Assembly (NCBI GenBank): GCA_002686265.1
Contig: NZBA01000035.1
Coordinates: 1 to 64,000, forward strand
Length of the DNA: 64,000 nucleotides
Source of the DNA: Planctomycetota bacterium
Lineage (GTDB): Bacteria > Planctomycetota > UBA1135 > GCA-002686595
Reading direction: 5' to 3'
The notes under the pieces were generated by a model. The model was not told the DNA's origin, did no database searches, and saw only the letters and a list, made by a program, of their open reading frames with translations. Positions within the stretch are counted from its first letter, which is position 1; each line of letters opens with the position of its first letter. Below are positions 1 through 8,718 of the stretch, one piece after another. Made by a program: the position numbers and the translations under genes.

Positions 1-2
1 CC

Positions 3-2519
3 CGCCTCACGCCCCAGTACCTCCGGGCGTTTCTCGCAGACCCCCCGGCGGTCGCTCCGCGCACGACGATGCCCGATGTGCTCGGCCATCTCGACGAGAG
101 AACGCGCACGGAGACCGTCGAGTCGCTCGTGCACTACCTCGCCTCCCTCGGCGGCCCCGCCGACCAAACACCGATCGGCGCCTACCCCGGGCAGCTCGAG
201 TCCGGCCGACAGCTGTTCCACGAGGTCGGGTGCGTGGCCTGCCACGGTGCGCAGGAGACGCTCTGGGAGCTGGACCAGGACTGGGTCGGCCTGACCGACG
301 AGATGCGGGCCGAGGCGCGAGCCGAACTGGCCGACGAGGACGAACGCCACATACCGGCGGGGGTCTGGGCCGAGAGACCCGTCGCTCTCGAAGACCTCGC
401 CCGCAAGACGACCGTGGGGGCGCTCGCACGCTTCCTGGCAGCCCCCCACCTCGTGCGCCCGTCGGGGCGCATGCCCTCCTTGAGCTTGAGCGAGGGAGAG
501 GCGCGCTCGATCGCGCTCTACTTGCTGCGCGAACAGGCCTACGGCACCGAGCGTGAGCCCGTGGAGGTCTCGGGCCTCGCCTATGAGTACTTCGAGGGAA
601 GCTTCCCTGGCCCGGTGGCCGAATTCGGCGACCTCACTCCCAGACGCAGCGGCGTCGTCGAGACCATCGACGGCCTGCCCGAACATCGCCCCGACGAGTT
701 CGGCTTCCGCTTCTCGGGAGCGATCTCCGTCGACGAGAAGGGAGAGTACACCTTCACGACTTCATCGGACGACGGTTCGCGGGTGCGCATCGACGGCGAA
801 CTCGTGGTCGCCAACGACGGCTGCCACGGTCCTGAGGAAGCGTCCGGGACGATCGACCTCTCCGCCGGAGCGCATGCGGTGGTCGTCACGATGTTCGAGC
901 ACACCGGCGGAGAGGCTCTCGAAGTCTGGTGGGAAGGCCCGGGATTCGGCAGGCAACTGCTCCCCGCCGAGCGCCTGTCCCATGTCGTGCGCGCCTTCGA
1001 GCCCGTCGGCAAGGCGCCCTTCTCGGTCGATCAGACGCGGGCCGAGGCCGGCCGCGACGCCTTCACCGCCTCCGGCTGCGCCGCGTGCCACCCCGTCGAG
1101 GCCGCGGCGCCCGCGCCGCGCGGGCGGCCCCTCGAAGAGCTGCGCGCCGGTGGCTGTCTCTCGGAAGAAGCGCCCGCTTCCCTGCCCCGCTACGCGCTCT
1201 CATCCGCCCAGCGAAGCGCCCTGCGAGAGGCGCTCGCCTCCCAGCCCACCTGGGCGAACCCGCCCGAAGCCGCCACGGAGCTCGCGCTGTCCCTCGAACG
1301 CTTCCGCTGCCTCGCCTGTCACCGCCGCGGCGACTGGGGTGGCCCGCACCCCGACCGCCGGGACTTCTTCTTCATCCGCGGCGGCTTCGACCTCGGCGAC
1401 GAGGGCCGCATCCCGCCCCATCTGAGCCAAGCGGGCACCAAGCTGACCGATTCCTGGATGGCGGGAGTGCTATTCGAGGGCCTGACTTCCCGACCGTACA
1501 TGGCCACGCGCATGCCGCAGTTTGGGATCGAGAACATCGGGCATCTCCCGGCGCTGTTCACCGAGCTGGACCTCCCGCCGGACGAGAGCACAGCCCCAGT
1601 CTTCGACATCGCCGCCGTGGAGGACGGCCGCCGCTTGGTCGGGACCGACGGCCTGGGCTGCATCCAGTGCCATACATTCGCCGGCTACGACTCCCTGGGT
1701 ATCCCCGCAGTCGATCTAGCCGACGTCACCGACCATCTTCGCTTCGGCTGGTTCCGTGAGCTCATGCGCGATCCGATCTCGATCAACATGAACACGCGCA
1801 TGCCCGAGTTCTGGGTCGAGGGACGAAGCCCGGTCACCGACGTGCTCGACGGCGACCCCGAGCGACAGATCGCGGCGATCTGGAACTACCTGCGCCTCGG
1901 TGCTTCGATGCCCCTGCCCGATGGGCTCGTCGTGCCCGACGGCGACTACGAGTTGGTGGTCGATGACGAGCCCCGCATCTGCGGCGTCTTCATGGCAGGC
2001 GTCAGCCCGCGCACCTTGGCGGTGGGCTTCCCGATCCACACGCACTACGCGTTCGATGTGCAGAACTCCCGCCTGGCGAAGGTCTGGCGCGGCCGCTTCT
2101 TCAACGCGCGTGGGACGTGGCACGCCCGCGCCGGAGAGCTCGAGTCTCCCCCGGACGGGGATGTGCTCGCCATGCCGCCGGGGCCGCCCTTCGCCCTCCT
2201 CGGCGCAGAGGACGCCCCCTGGCCGAGCGGCGAGTCTTCCGCCGCGGGCTACCGGGTCCTGGGCCGCCGGCTGGACGCCGAGCGACGGCCGTTGTTCCGC
2301 TACGCCGTCGGCCCGGTCGAAGTCGAGGAGCTCATCGCTCCCGAGCTGCGCGAAGGCGGGAGCTGGATCGTGCGCAGCTTCCGGTTGCGCTCGCGAGAGC
2401 GCGTCGAGAACCTGTGGTTCCGCCCGGGCGGCCCCGGCGGCGAGGTCGTGCGAGTCGTGCTCGAACGCGCTCCCGACGGCACCTACAGCGGCTCTCTCCA
2501 AGATGCGTTCACATGGTAA
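3..2519 (+). CDS. Multihaem c-type cytochrome with PA14 domain (5' end outside window)
   Basis: The reading frame is open from the left edge of the window and the residues before the first ATG (69), including LTPQYLRAFLADPP, are typical cytochrome-c sequence, so the true start lies upstream. Four CXXCH haem motifs are visible: CVACH (near base 231), CAACH (1077), CLACH (1308) and CIQCH (1659). Between the first and second lies a PA14-like beta-sandwich (bases about 565-990, with EYFEG and SSDDGSRVRIDG), a carbohydrate-binding type module. Such proteins are exported and presumably carry electrons in the periplasm. The stop overlaps the start of the next gene by 7 bases, so the two are probably translated together. 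The electron donor is unknown. Confidence 0.85.
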   Translation, partial: RLTPQYLRAFLADPPAVAPRTTMPDVLGHLDERTRTETVESLVHYLASLGGPADQTPIGAYPGQLESGRQLFHEVGCVACHGAQETLWELDQDWVGLTDEMRAEARAELADEDERHIPAGVWAERPVALEDLARKTTVGALARFLAAPHLVRPSGRMPSLSLSEGEARSIALYLLREQAYGTEREPVEVSGLAYEYFEGSFPGPVAEFGDLTPRRSGVVETIDGLPEHRPDEFGFRFSGAISVDEKGEYTFTTSSDDGSRVRIDGELVVANDGCHGPEEASGTIDLSAGAHAVVVTMFEHTGGEALEVWWEGPGFGRQLLPAERLSHVVRAFEPVGKAPFSVDQTRAEAGRDAFTASGCAACHPVEAAAPAPRGRPLEELRAGGCLSEEAPASLPRYALSSAQRSALREALASQPTWANPPEAATELALSLERFRCLACHRRGDWGGPHPDRRDFFFIRGGFDLGDEGRIPPHLSQAGTKLTDSWMAGVLFEGLTSRPYMATRMPQFGIENIGHLPALFTELDLPPDESTAPVFDIAAVEDGRRLVGTDGLGCIQCHTFAGYDSLGIPAVDLADVTDHLRFGWFRELMRDPISINMNTRMPEFWVEGRSPVTDVLDGDPERQIAAIWNYLRLGASMPLPDGLVVPDGDYELVVDDEPRICGVFMAGVSPRTLAVGFPIHTHYAFDVQNSRLAKVWRGRFFNARGTWHARAGELESPPDGDVLAMPPGPPFALLGAEDAPWPSGESSAAGYRVLGRRLDAERRPLFRYAVGPVEVEELIAPELREGGSWIVRSFRLRSRERVENLWFRPGGPGGEVVRVVLERAPDGTYSGSLQDAFTW

Positions 2520-3991
2520 TCACGACCTGCGGGCTGCTATTCGCCATGCTCTGCTTCGCGGCCCAAGAGACGGACGCGGAGCCCCGGCCGCCGGTCGAGG
2601 GGGATTACTTCGAGATCGTCACGCTCGAGATCCCCGACGGCGTCGTGCTGGAGGTGAGCGGCATCGCCGTCCTCTCGGACGGACGCCCGATGGTGGCGAC
2701 GCGCCGCGGCGAGATCTACCTGCTCGATGACGCCTACCACCCCGAAGGCCGGGCGGAGTTCCAGCTGATTGCCGAAGGTCTGCAGGAGCCCTTGGGCCTC
2801 CTGCTGCACGAGGGCTGGACCTACGTCGGCCAGCGCGGCGAGCTCTCGCGCATGCGTGACGTGGACGGGGACGATCGAATCGACGAGCTCGAGACGATCT
2901 GCGACGTCTGGCGCGTGAGCGGGAACTACCACGAGTACCTCTTCGGACCGCGTCTCGGCCCCGAGGGGAACCTGTGGATCACGACCAACAAGCCGTTCGG
3001 AGGCGAGCCGTTCGGCCAGGCCCACTGGCGCGGGTTCGCCCTGCGGATCACGCCCGAGGGCGAGATGCTACCCACCTGCTGCGGCCTGCGCTCGCCGGCC
3101 GGGATCGAAACCAGCCCTTGGGGCGACGTCTTCTACACCGACAACCAGGGCGAGTGGTGCGGAGCCAGCAAGCTCAGCCACCTCGAACCGGGCGATTTCC
3201 ACGGGCATCCCCATGGGGTCTTCTCGTGCGAGCTGTCCGAGTGGCCCTACGAAGTGCCGCGCAACATCCCGCAGCGCAAGCTCATGCCGCGCGTCCACGA
3301 GGACGTCGAGAGCTTCAAGCTGCCCGCGGTCTGGTTCCCCTACGACAAGATGGGGAAGTCGCCCGCGGGGATGGTCTGGGATACGTCCGAGGGTGCCTTC
3401 GGACCCTTCGCGGGACAGCTGTTCGTCTCCGATCAACACCACGCCTCCGTCATGCGCGTGTGCCTCGAGCGCGTCAACGGCCACTGGCAGGGCGCGGCGT
3501 TCCCCTTCCGCCATGGCTTCCAGTGCGGGATCGTCCGCCTCGCCTGGGGAGCGGATCACTCGTTGTTCGCGGGCATGACCAACCGCGGCTGGGGCGGGCT
3601 CGGCAACTCACCCTACGGCCTGCAGCGGCTGATCTGGACCGGAGCGATTCCCTTCGAGATACACACGATGAGCGCCCTCGCCGACGGCTTCGTACTGTCG
3701 TTCACCCGCGCCGCGGACCCCGCCGCCGCCGACCCGGCGTCCTACTCTCTAGAGAGCTACACCTACGAGCTGCATCCCGACTACGGCAGTGACGAGATGG
3801 ACCGGGAAGAGCCGAGGATCGTCGCCGCAACGCTCTCGGCGGACACCCTGTCGGTGCGCCTGAGGGTCGAAGGCCTGCGGGCAGGCTACGTCCACGAGCT
3901 GCACGCCCCGGGCGTCCGCGCGGCCTCGGGCGAGGCGCTGCTCCACGATGCGGCCTACTACACGCTGATCGAGATCCCCCGGGGTGAGTGA
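2513..3991 (+). CDS. Secreted beta-propeller protein, sorbosone/glucose dehydrogenase-like
   Basis: The 492-residue product starts at an ATG that overlaps the end of the cytochrome gene. The first 20 residues (MVITTCGLLFAMLCFAAQET) look like a signal peptide. The rest has propeller features of the PQQ-dependent sugar dehydrogenase-like family of Planctomycetes: a blade start SGIAVLSDGRPMVATRRGEIYLL, then EPLGLLLHEGWTYVGQRGEL, GPEGNLWITTN and GDVFYTDNQGEW. In this phylum such domains are often fused to a haem-binding domain; here the haem protein is the separate gene just upstream, which suggests the pair works together in periplasmic oxidation. Substrate and cofactor cannot be read from the sequence. 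A longer frame in the same phase begins at 2117 but would overlap the cytochrome gene by 400 bases and is rejected. Confidence 0.75.
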   Translation: MVITTCGLLFAMLCFAAQETDAEPRPPVEGDYFEIVTLEIPDGVVLEVSGIAVLSDGRPMVATRRGEIYLLDDAYHPEGRAEFQLIAEGLQEPLGLLLHEGWTYVGQRGELSRMRDVDGDDRIDELETICDVWRVSGNYHEYLFGPRLGPEGNLWITTNKPFGGEPFGQAHWRGFALRITPEGEMLPTCCGLRSPAGIETSPWGDVFYTDNQGEWCGASKLSHLEPGDFHGHPHGVFSCELSEWPYEVPRNIPQRKLMPRVHEDVESFKLPAVWFPYDKMGKSPAGMVWDTSEGAFGPFAGQLFVSDQHHASVMRVCLERVNGHWQGAAFPFRHGFQCGIVRLAWGADHSLFAGMTNRGWGGLGNSPYGLQRLIWTGAIPFEIHTMSALADGFVLSFTRAADPAAADPASYSLESYTYELHPDYGSDEMDREEPRIVAATLSADTLSVRLRVEGLRAGYVHELHAPGVRAASGEALLHDAAYYTLIEIPRGE

Positions 3992-4141
3992 CGACGGGCG
4001 GCCTCGAGCGGGTCGATCTCGATCACTACCGACTCCCCCGACGAGGTTCGCGAGCGCCTCTCGAGCCCCAGCTTGATCGTCAACGTCGATCGAGTGCGTG
4101 AGAACCCGCGGCACGGGCGTTAGGCCCGATGAACTCACCAC

Positions 4142-4157
4142 GGGCGGCAGCCCGCCC
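4142..4157 (+). terminator. Small GC hairpin with pyrimidine tail
   Basis: GGGCGG, loop CAGC, CCGCCC, followed by TCTCTT. It lies between the convergent genes ending at 3991 and 4253. The stem is only 6 bp and 150 bases from the plus-strand stop, so the call is tentative. Confidence 0.35.
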
Positions 4158-4252
4158 TCTCTTCGGTGCTGCCTGCGCTACGCTCATCGGGATCGTGGAG
4201 GTCAGCGCACGCGGCCACGAGCTCACACTCCAGCCCGCTCCACGCCTCCCGC

Positions 4253-5602
4253 CTAGGGGACGAACGCGACCTCGAGACCGTGGCTGAGGTTGAAGCCCGA
4301 GCCGCAGGGACTCGCGCCCGGATCTCGATACCAGATCTGAAAGCGCTTGGTGTCTCCCGGTTGCCAGCCACCCTGATTGGCGAGCCCCGGCCCCCAGGCG
4401 GCGTCCCCCGTCGCGTCACCGTTCTGGACGCCAAGGCGCTTGACGGTTCCTCCGGCGCAGCGCAGGCCGTCGCCGAAGACGACGCCGTCGCCGTTGTTGA
4501 CCGCGTTCTCCCCACAGAACAGCAGCGCCGGCTGGAAGGGCAGGATCTGCGCGCCCGCGAAACCCAGGTCGTCCGCGCTGACACTAGAGCTGCCGGTGGC
4601 CGCGACCATGGCGCCGAACCCCGTCGAGTTGCCGCAACCCTCGCTCAGTCCGCCGGGATTCCCGCACGGACAGACGCCGCCGCTCCCGTCGCCGAAGCAG
4701 TAGGCCCCGGCGGCGGTCGTCTCGTACTCGATCACGTAGCCGCGCGAGTGTTCGAGCGGGTGGACATCGTTCCAAGTCGTCCCGGAGCTCCCGCCCTGCA
4801 GGAGCTCCATGAAGTCCTCGTTGCCATAGTTTCCCGCGTTGTTCGGTTCTCCGGCGAGCCAGCTCGTGTAGACCATCGGCTCGCCAGTGTTCCACTTCCA
4901 TGCACCGGCGGGTTCGGAGTAGCTCGGATCATTCAGGTCCTGGTAGCCGCCGGTCCAGTGATTGTGGACGTCTCCAAGGGCGAATACGAAGTCGTTCTCC
5001 GCTTGATCGGTGATCGTCACCAGGTGTCCGAAGACGCCCTGGTGGGAAGAAGCCGCCGCGGCGGCCTCGGCGTCCGCCCATGTGATCCCGACCTGTGGAA
5101 CGGCTAGGTAGTGGTGACCGTTGGCCGGGTTTTGGACCGGCCCGCTCTCGGTCAGCGAGAACGTCCCCGCACCGCCCGCGGCGCCGGGAAAGGTACCCAC
5201 GCGAAACAGGTAGGTGCTCGCCGCCGTGGCGGTCCAAGCGACCTGGCTCTGGAGCCCGCAGGTGTCGTCGTTGCACGCGAGCACCGCACCGCCGCACGCG
5301 CCGTCATAGACGGCGATCTTCGTGTCGACGGCCGTCTGCCCATTACATGTGTCGACTTGATAGAGAGAGTCAAGAGGTGCCGCCCACTCGAACCAAACGT
5401 CGTTCTCGATGTTCGACGTGCCGAAGGCGAGACACAGAGAGGCCGATGTCCCATCGGTCGTGGCCGCGGTGTTGTCGAAGTTGAAGACGCCCGTCCCCGC
5501 GATGGGCTGAGCGCTCCCGCAGGCATCGGAGCCTTGAGACAGCACGGGGGTCGAGTTGAGAAGCGCGAGGGACGCTCCGAGCAAGATCACTCTGAAAGTC
5601 AT
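4253..5602 (-). CDS. Secreted protein: PPC-like domain, C-type lectin domain, shared C-terminal module
   Basis: 449 residues. A signal peptide (residues 1-22, ending LSQG) is followed by a PPC-like beta-sandwich (about 23-150; DVWFEW, ACNDDTCGLQS), then a C-type lectin-like domain (about 158-300) with ITWADAEAAA, the EPN sugar-binding motif in LAGEPNNAG, and the WND motif in TTWNDVHPL. EPN with WND is the usual calcium and mannose-type ligand site. From about residue 303 the protein has the C-terminal module found in five other proteins of this window (CPCGNPGG, GDGLRCAGG, IWYRDP, CGSGFN, ending in VP). The domains suggest an extracellular or surface glycan-binding protein. The ligand is unknown. 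It is encoded alone, between two hairpins. Confidence 0.8.
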   Translation of the reverse strand: MTFRVILLGASLALLNSTPVLSQGSDACGSAQPIAGTGVFNFDNTAATTDGTSASLCLAFGTSNIENDVWFEWAAPLDSLYQVDTCNGQTAVDTKIAVYDGACGGAVLACNDDTCGLQSQVAWTATAASTYLFRVGTFPGAAGGAGTFSLTESGPVQNPANGHHYLAVPQVGITWADAEAAAAASSHQGVFGHLVTITDQAENDFVFALGDVHNHWTGGYQDLNDPSYSEPAGAWKWNTGEPMVYTSWLAGEPNNAGNYGNEDFMELLQGGSSGTTWNDVHPLEHSRGYVIEYETTAAGAYCFGDGSGGVCPCGNPGGLSEGCGNSTGFGAMVAATGSSSVSADDLGFAGAQILPFQPALLFCGENAVNNGDGVVFGDGLRCAGGTVKRLGVQNGDATGDAAWGPGLANQGGWQPGDTKRFQIWYRDPGASPCGSGFNLSHGLEVAFVP

Positions 5603-5643
5603 GGGCCTGGTCGTAATGCTGGGGGTCGCGGCGTTGGAAGAAT

Positions 5644-5665
5644 CGTGCTACCCGAGCGTAGCACG
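5644..5665 (-). terminator. Hairpin downstream of the 5694-7691 gene
   Basis: Perfect 8-bp stem CGTGCTAC/GTAGCACG with a 6-base loop. Read on the minus strand it lies 29 bases past the stop of the toroid gene and is followed by ATTCTTCC, which fits a weak intrinsic terminator. It also sits upstream of the lectin gene start at 5602. Confidence 0.5.
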
Positions 5666-5693
5666 GCGAGGAAACCCTGGCCGCAAGGCACTC

Positions 5694-7691
5694 TCAGGGG
5701 CCGCCCAGGGACACTTCCGCGAAGCCCGTCGCCTGCGACGAGCGCCCGTCCGTTCGCTCGAGGATGCGGATCTCCAGGCGGCGGATCCCGGTGATCTTGG
5801 GCAGCCTGCAGACCGTCTTCAGCCGCTCGTCCTCGACCAGGTCGAATTCGAGCATCTCCCGGGAACGGTTGACCAAGATGCCGACGCGCTTGACGCGCGC
5901 GCGGGCGCCGCGTTCCTGGGGACTGGCGTTCACTTGGCTCAGGGTCACGCGGTCCGCGCGGAACATGCGGCGCAGATCGAGCACGAGCGTCGGTCGCTCG
6001 TCATCCTCGGCGCAGATCCACGGGGAGAACTCCAAGCCGTCGGTAGCCTTCGCGGCGCTCCAGCGTCCGTCGAGCTGAGAGGAGGCGCTAGCGGCCGCAC
6101 CGCGTCCCGCGAGGGTGCGGGCGCCTCCCGCGCGCGCGTAGTCCAGCATCCAGTCCTCGAGCACGTCCTCGGCCTCGACCACGAACTCGGCGGAGCTCAG
6201 GAACGCCGACGGAGACTCCGCGCTCTGCCCGTCGCCCGTCGGCGCGGCGAGATGGACACGCGCTCCGACCGTGTGCGACCCGGCCTTGGCGAATGCGTGG
6301 CGCAGCGGATACTTGGCACCGGAGTCCCAGGCGCGCTCGGGATCCCCTTCGACGCGCTCGACGGAAGCGCCGTCGACGAACCACTCGACCGCCGCCACGC
6401 GCGGGCCCGCGGCCCCGTCGGCGTAACGCTCGAGGACGTCAGCTCCGAAGCCTGTGATCCAAGCGGTCACCACTGCGCTGCCCGAGGCGCGAACCCAGAC
6501 CTCGGAAGCGGGGTCCTCGGCACGGTAGACGCCCTCCACCGAACCCTCCTCCTTACCAGTCGATGGTCGGGGCGCTGTCGCGCGCGTCAGGAACAGGAGC
6601 GCGAAACAGGTGTTGGCGTTGGACATGGGCGCCGGCGGCCAGTTCGCATCCCCGTCGGTCTCCCAGCGGCCGTTGGGCGCCTGCGCGCCGACCAGGAAGC
6701 GCGCGCCCTCCCAATACCAGTCGTGCTCACCGAAGCGCGCGAGATCGAACAGGGCGCCAACTCGCTCGAGACCGTAGAGGTAGTAGTACAGCCAGCTCCC
6801 GCTGCCGCCCTTGTTCTCGGTCACCGAGAAGTGGTGCGCCAGCCAGGCGATCCCTTGTTCACCCGCCAGGCGAACCCTGCGGGCCACCGCGCCCGGGAGC
6901 TTGTCTCCCGCGCCCTCGGTGCAAATCCCCAAGATCGAGGTGCCGGCGGCGGTCATCGAGGCGGAAGGAGCGTGTCCACCGCCGGAGCGGAGGCGGTCGT
7001 AGCTGAAGGGAGCGGTATCGACCACGTCGGCGATTCGGCCCCGGACCCGCGGCGAGCGCTCCACGGCTTCGACGGGACGCTGGAACTCGAGCGTTGTGGC
7101 GATCAGGCTCGCCCACGCGCGCGAGTGGATCTCCACCCCCGCGCCGGCGGCGGCGCGCATGGCCAGGGCCGCATACTGGGTGTTCGACAAGTCGACATGA
7201 CCATCGCTCAGACCCGGGTAGCCCCAGGCGTTCCCGACGCTTCGCTTGCGCAGGGAATCGACCAGAGCGAGCAGTTCCTCGATGCGCTCGAAGTGACGCG
7301 TGTCTCCGGTCGCGCCCAGGGCCATCGCCTCGCAGGCCGCCGAGTAGACCTTGGTCGGGAAGCCGCCCAGAAGGAAGGTCACGCCCCGCTGCACCGCCGG
7401 GTGCGTCGGTTTCACACCACTCTTGAGCAGCGTGTAGACCGCCAGACCGGTGTGGCCACAGCGCCGATCGAAGTGTCCCTCTTGCAGCCGCGCTCCCGTC
7501 GGCCCCCAGGAACCGTCGCGACTCTGAGCTCGCAGGAGATAGCGAACGCCTAGGTCGATCGCCTCGTTGACGCTCTCCTGCAGAGCTTCCGGAACTCGTG
7601 GAGGAGCGCCTTGATGGGCGGGAGCCGGACCGCCGCCGAGCACGGCGGCGGCGAGGAGAAACGAAAGCGGCGGCGGCATTGGATCGCGCAC
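5694..7691 (-). CDS. Secreted squalene-cyclase-like toroid protein with C-terminal discoidin-like domain
   Basis: 665 residues. The N-terminus has a signal-like hydrophobic stretch (PLSFLLAAAVLGGG); an ATG four codons later (7679) would also serve as start. Residues about 40-370 carry repeats of the prenyltransferase/squalene-oxidase type: YLLRAQSRDGSWGP, AVQRGVTFLLGG, GSGSWLYYYLYGLERV, LVGAQAPNGRWETDGDANW. The last 140 residues (ASASSQLDGRWSAAKATDG, ending VSLGGP) resemble an F5/8-type C (discoidin) carbohydrate-binding fold. Secreted members of this toroid family are abundant in Planctomycetes, lack the terpene-cyclase acid motif and have no known reaction. A second family member lies at 55599-56789. 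Confidence 0.75.
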   Translation of the reverse strand: MRDPMPPPLSFLLAAAVLGGGPAPAHQGAPPRVPEALQESVNEAIDLGVRYLLRAQSRDGSWGPTGARLQEGHFDRRCGHTGLAVYTLLKSGVKPTHPAVQRGVTFLLGGFPTKVYSAACEAMALGATGDTRHFERIEELLALVDSLRKRSVGNAWGYPGLSDGHVDLSNTQYAALAMRAAAGAGVEIHSRAWASLIATTLEFQRPVEAVERSPRVRGRIADVVDTAPFSYDRLRSGGGHAPSASMTAAGTSILGICTEGAGDKLPGAVARRVRLAGEQGIAWLAHHFSVTENKGGSGSWLYYYLYGLERVGALFDLARFGEHDWYWEGARFLVGAQAPNGRWETDGDANWPPAPMSNANTCFALLFLTRATAPRPSTGKEEGSVEGVYRAEDPASEVWVRASGSAVVTAWITGFGADVLERYADGAAGPRVAAVEWFVDGASVERVEGDPERAWDSGAKYPLRHAFAKAGSHTVGARVHLAAPTGDGQSAESPSAFLSSAEFVVEAEDVLEDWMLDYARAGGARTLAGRGAAASASSQLDGRWSAAKATDGLEFSPWICAEDDERPTLVLDLRRMFRADRVTLSQVNASPQERGARARVKRVGILVNRSREMLEFDLVEDERLKTVCRLPKITGIRRLEIRILERTDGRSSQATGFAEVSLGGP

Positions 7692-7899
7692 AGTCTAGCC
7701 GAGGAGGTGCGCCTGAACCTGCTATCCGTTCGCTCGTAGCATTGCCGTTTCGGCCACCCCACGGAGCGCCCGGGCGGTTCGGGCGAACGCACCGACGGAA
7801 CGACGGCGCCAACCGCCGGCCGTTTGCGCGTTGGGGCGTGAAGGCTCGGGAAGGAAGCCGGTTAGGATGCTGGCCCCACAACCGCTTCGGAGAATCCGG

Positions 7900-8667
7900 A
7901 TGAACCACTGCAAGCTCCTGGCACCCGTCCTGCTGCTCCCCATCGCAGCTCTCTGTCCTCAGGATGCGCCCGTCGGCTACAGCGATACTCCCCACCTTCC
8001 CGGGGGCGAGTGGCGCGTACACGACATCGCGCGCCCCGTCCCCGCGACCGTCACGTCGGGTGCGACGGTGAGCGCCGCACCTTCGGACGCCATCGTCCTG
8101 TTTGACGGCGGCGACCTCGGGCGCTGGACCTCCCGCGGAGGACCGGCGCGCTGGAAGCTGGTTGACGGGGCCATGGAGGTGAATGGCACCGGCTCCATCG
8201 AGACTCGCGAGGAGTTCGGAGACTGCCAGCTCCATGTCGAGTGGGCGGCTCCGGCGGAGGCGACCGGATCCTCGCAAGGTCGCGGGAACAGCGGGCTGTT
8301 CCTCATGGGCCGCTACGAGATCCAAGTCCTCGACTCGTTCGAGAACCGCACCTACGCCGACGGCCAAGCGGCTGCGCTCTACGGGCAGCGGCCTCCGCAG
8401 GTCAACGCCTGCCGGCCCCCGGGAGAATGGCAGACCTACGACGTCGTGTTCCGCGGGCCTCGCTTCGAGGGTGACGAGCTTGCCAGCCCAGCGACGGTCA
8501 CCCTCTTCCACAACGGCGTGCTGGTACACGACGGTGCCGAGCTGATCGGCGCCACGACGCACCGCGCGGTGGCGAAGTACTCGCCGCACGAGGCCGAGGG
8601 CCCGCTCTCCCTGCAGGATCACGGTAACCCGGTGCGCTACCGCAATATCTGGGTCCGCCGGCTCTAG
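7900..8667 (+). CDS. Secreted DUF1080 (3-keto-disaccharide hydrolase domain) protein
   Basis: 255 residues from the ATG at 7900, chosen because GGAGAA stands just upstream and a signal peptide follows (MNHCKLLAPVLLLPIAALC). Residues about 65-255 are a DUF1080 concanavalin-like fold: IVLFDGGDLGRWTSRGG, WKLVDGAMEV, GRGNSGLFLMGRYEIQVLDSF, GEWQTYDVVFRGPRF, and LQDHGNPVRYRNIWVRRL at the end. The family is very expanded in Planctomycetes and some members hydrolyse 3-keto-glycosides; others act as binding modules. The following genes (phosphatase, TPR protein) run in the same direction with short gaps and may be co-transcribed. Confidence 0.8.
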   Translation: MNHCKLLAPVLLLPIAALCPQDAPVGYSDTPHLPGGEWRVHDIARPVPATVTSGATVSAAPSDAIVLFDGGDLGRWTSRGGPARWKLVDGAMEVNGTGSIETREEFGDCQLHVEWAAPAEATGSSQGRGNSGLFLMGRYEIQVLDSFENRTYADGQAAALYGQRPPQVNACRPPGEWQTYDVVFRGPRFEGDELASPATVTLFHNGVLVHDGAELIGATTHRAVAKYSPHEAEGPLSLQDHGNPVRYRNIWVRRL

Positions 8668-8718
8668 CAGCCCGTCGGAAGACACCCTACTCCGACTTCG
8701 CGCTCTCCGCCGCACGGC

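Noticed and set aside
5556-7553. 665-codon open frame on the plus strand
   Set aside because: Antisense to the toroid protein, which has a signal peptide and family repeats; the plus frame is Arg/Ala/Gly-rich without motifs.
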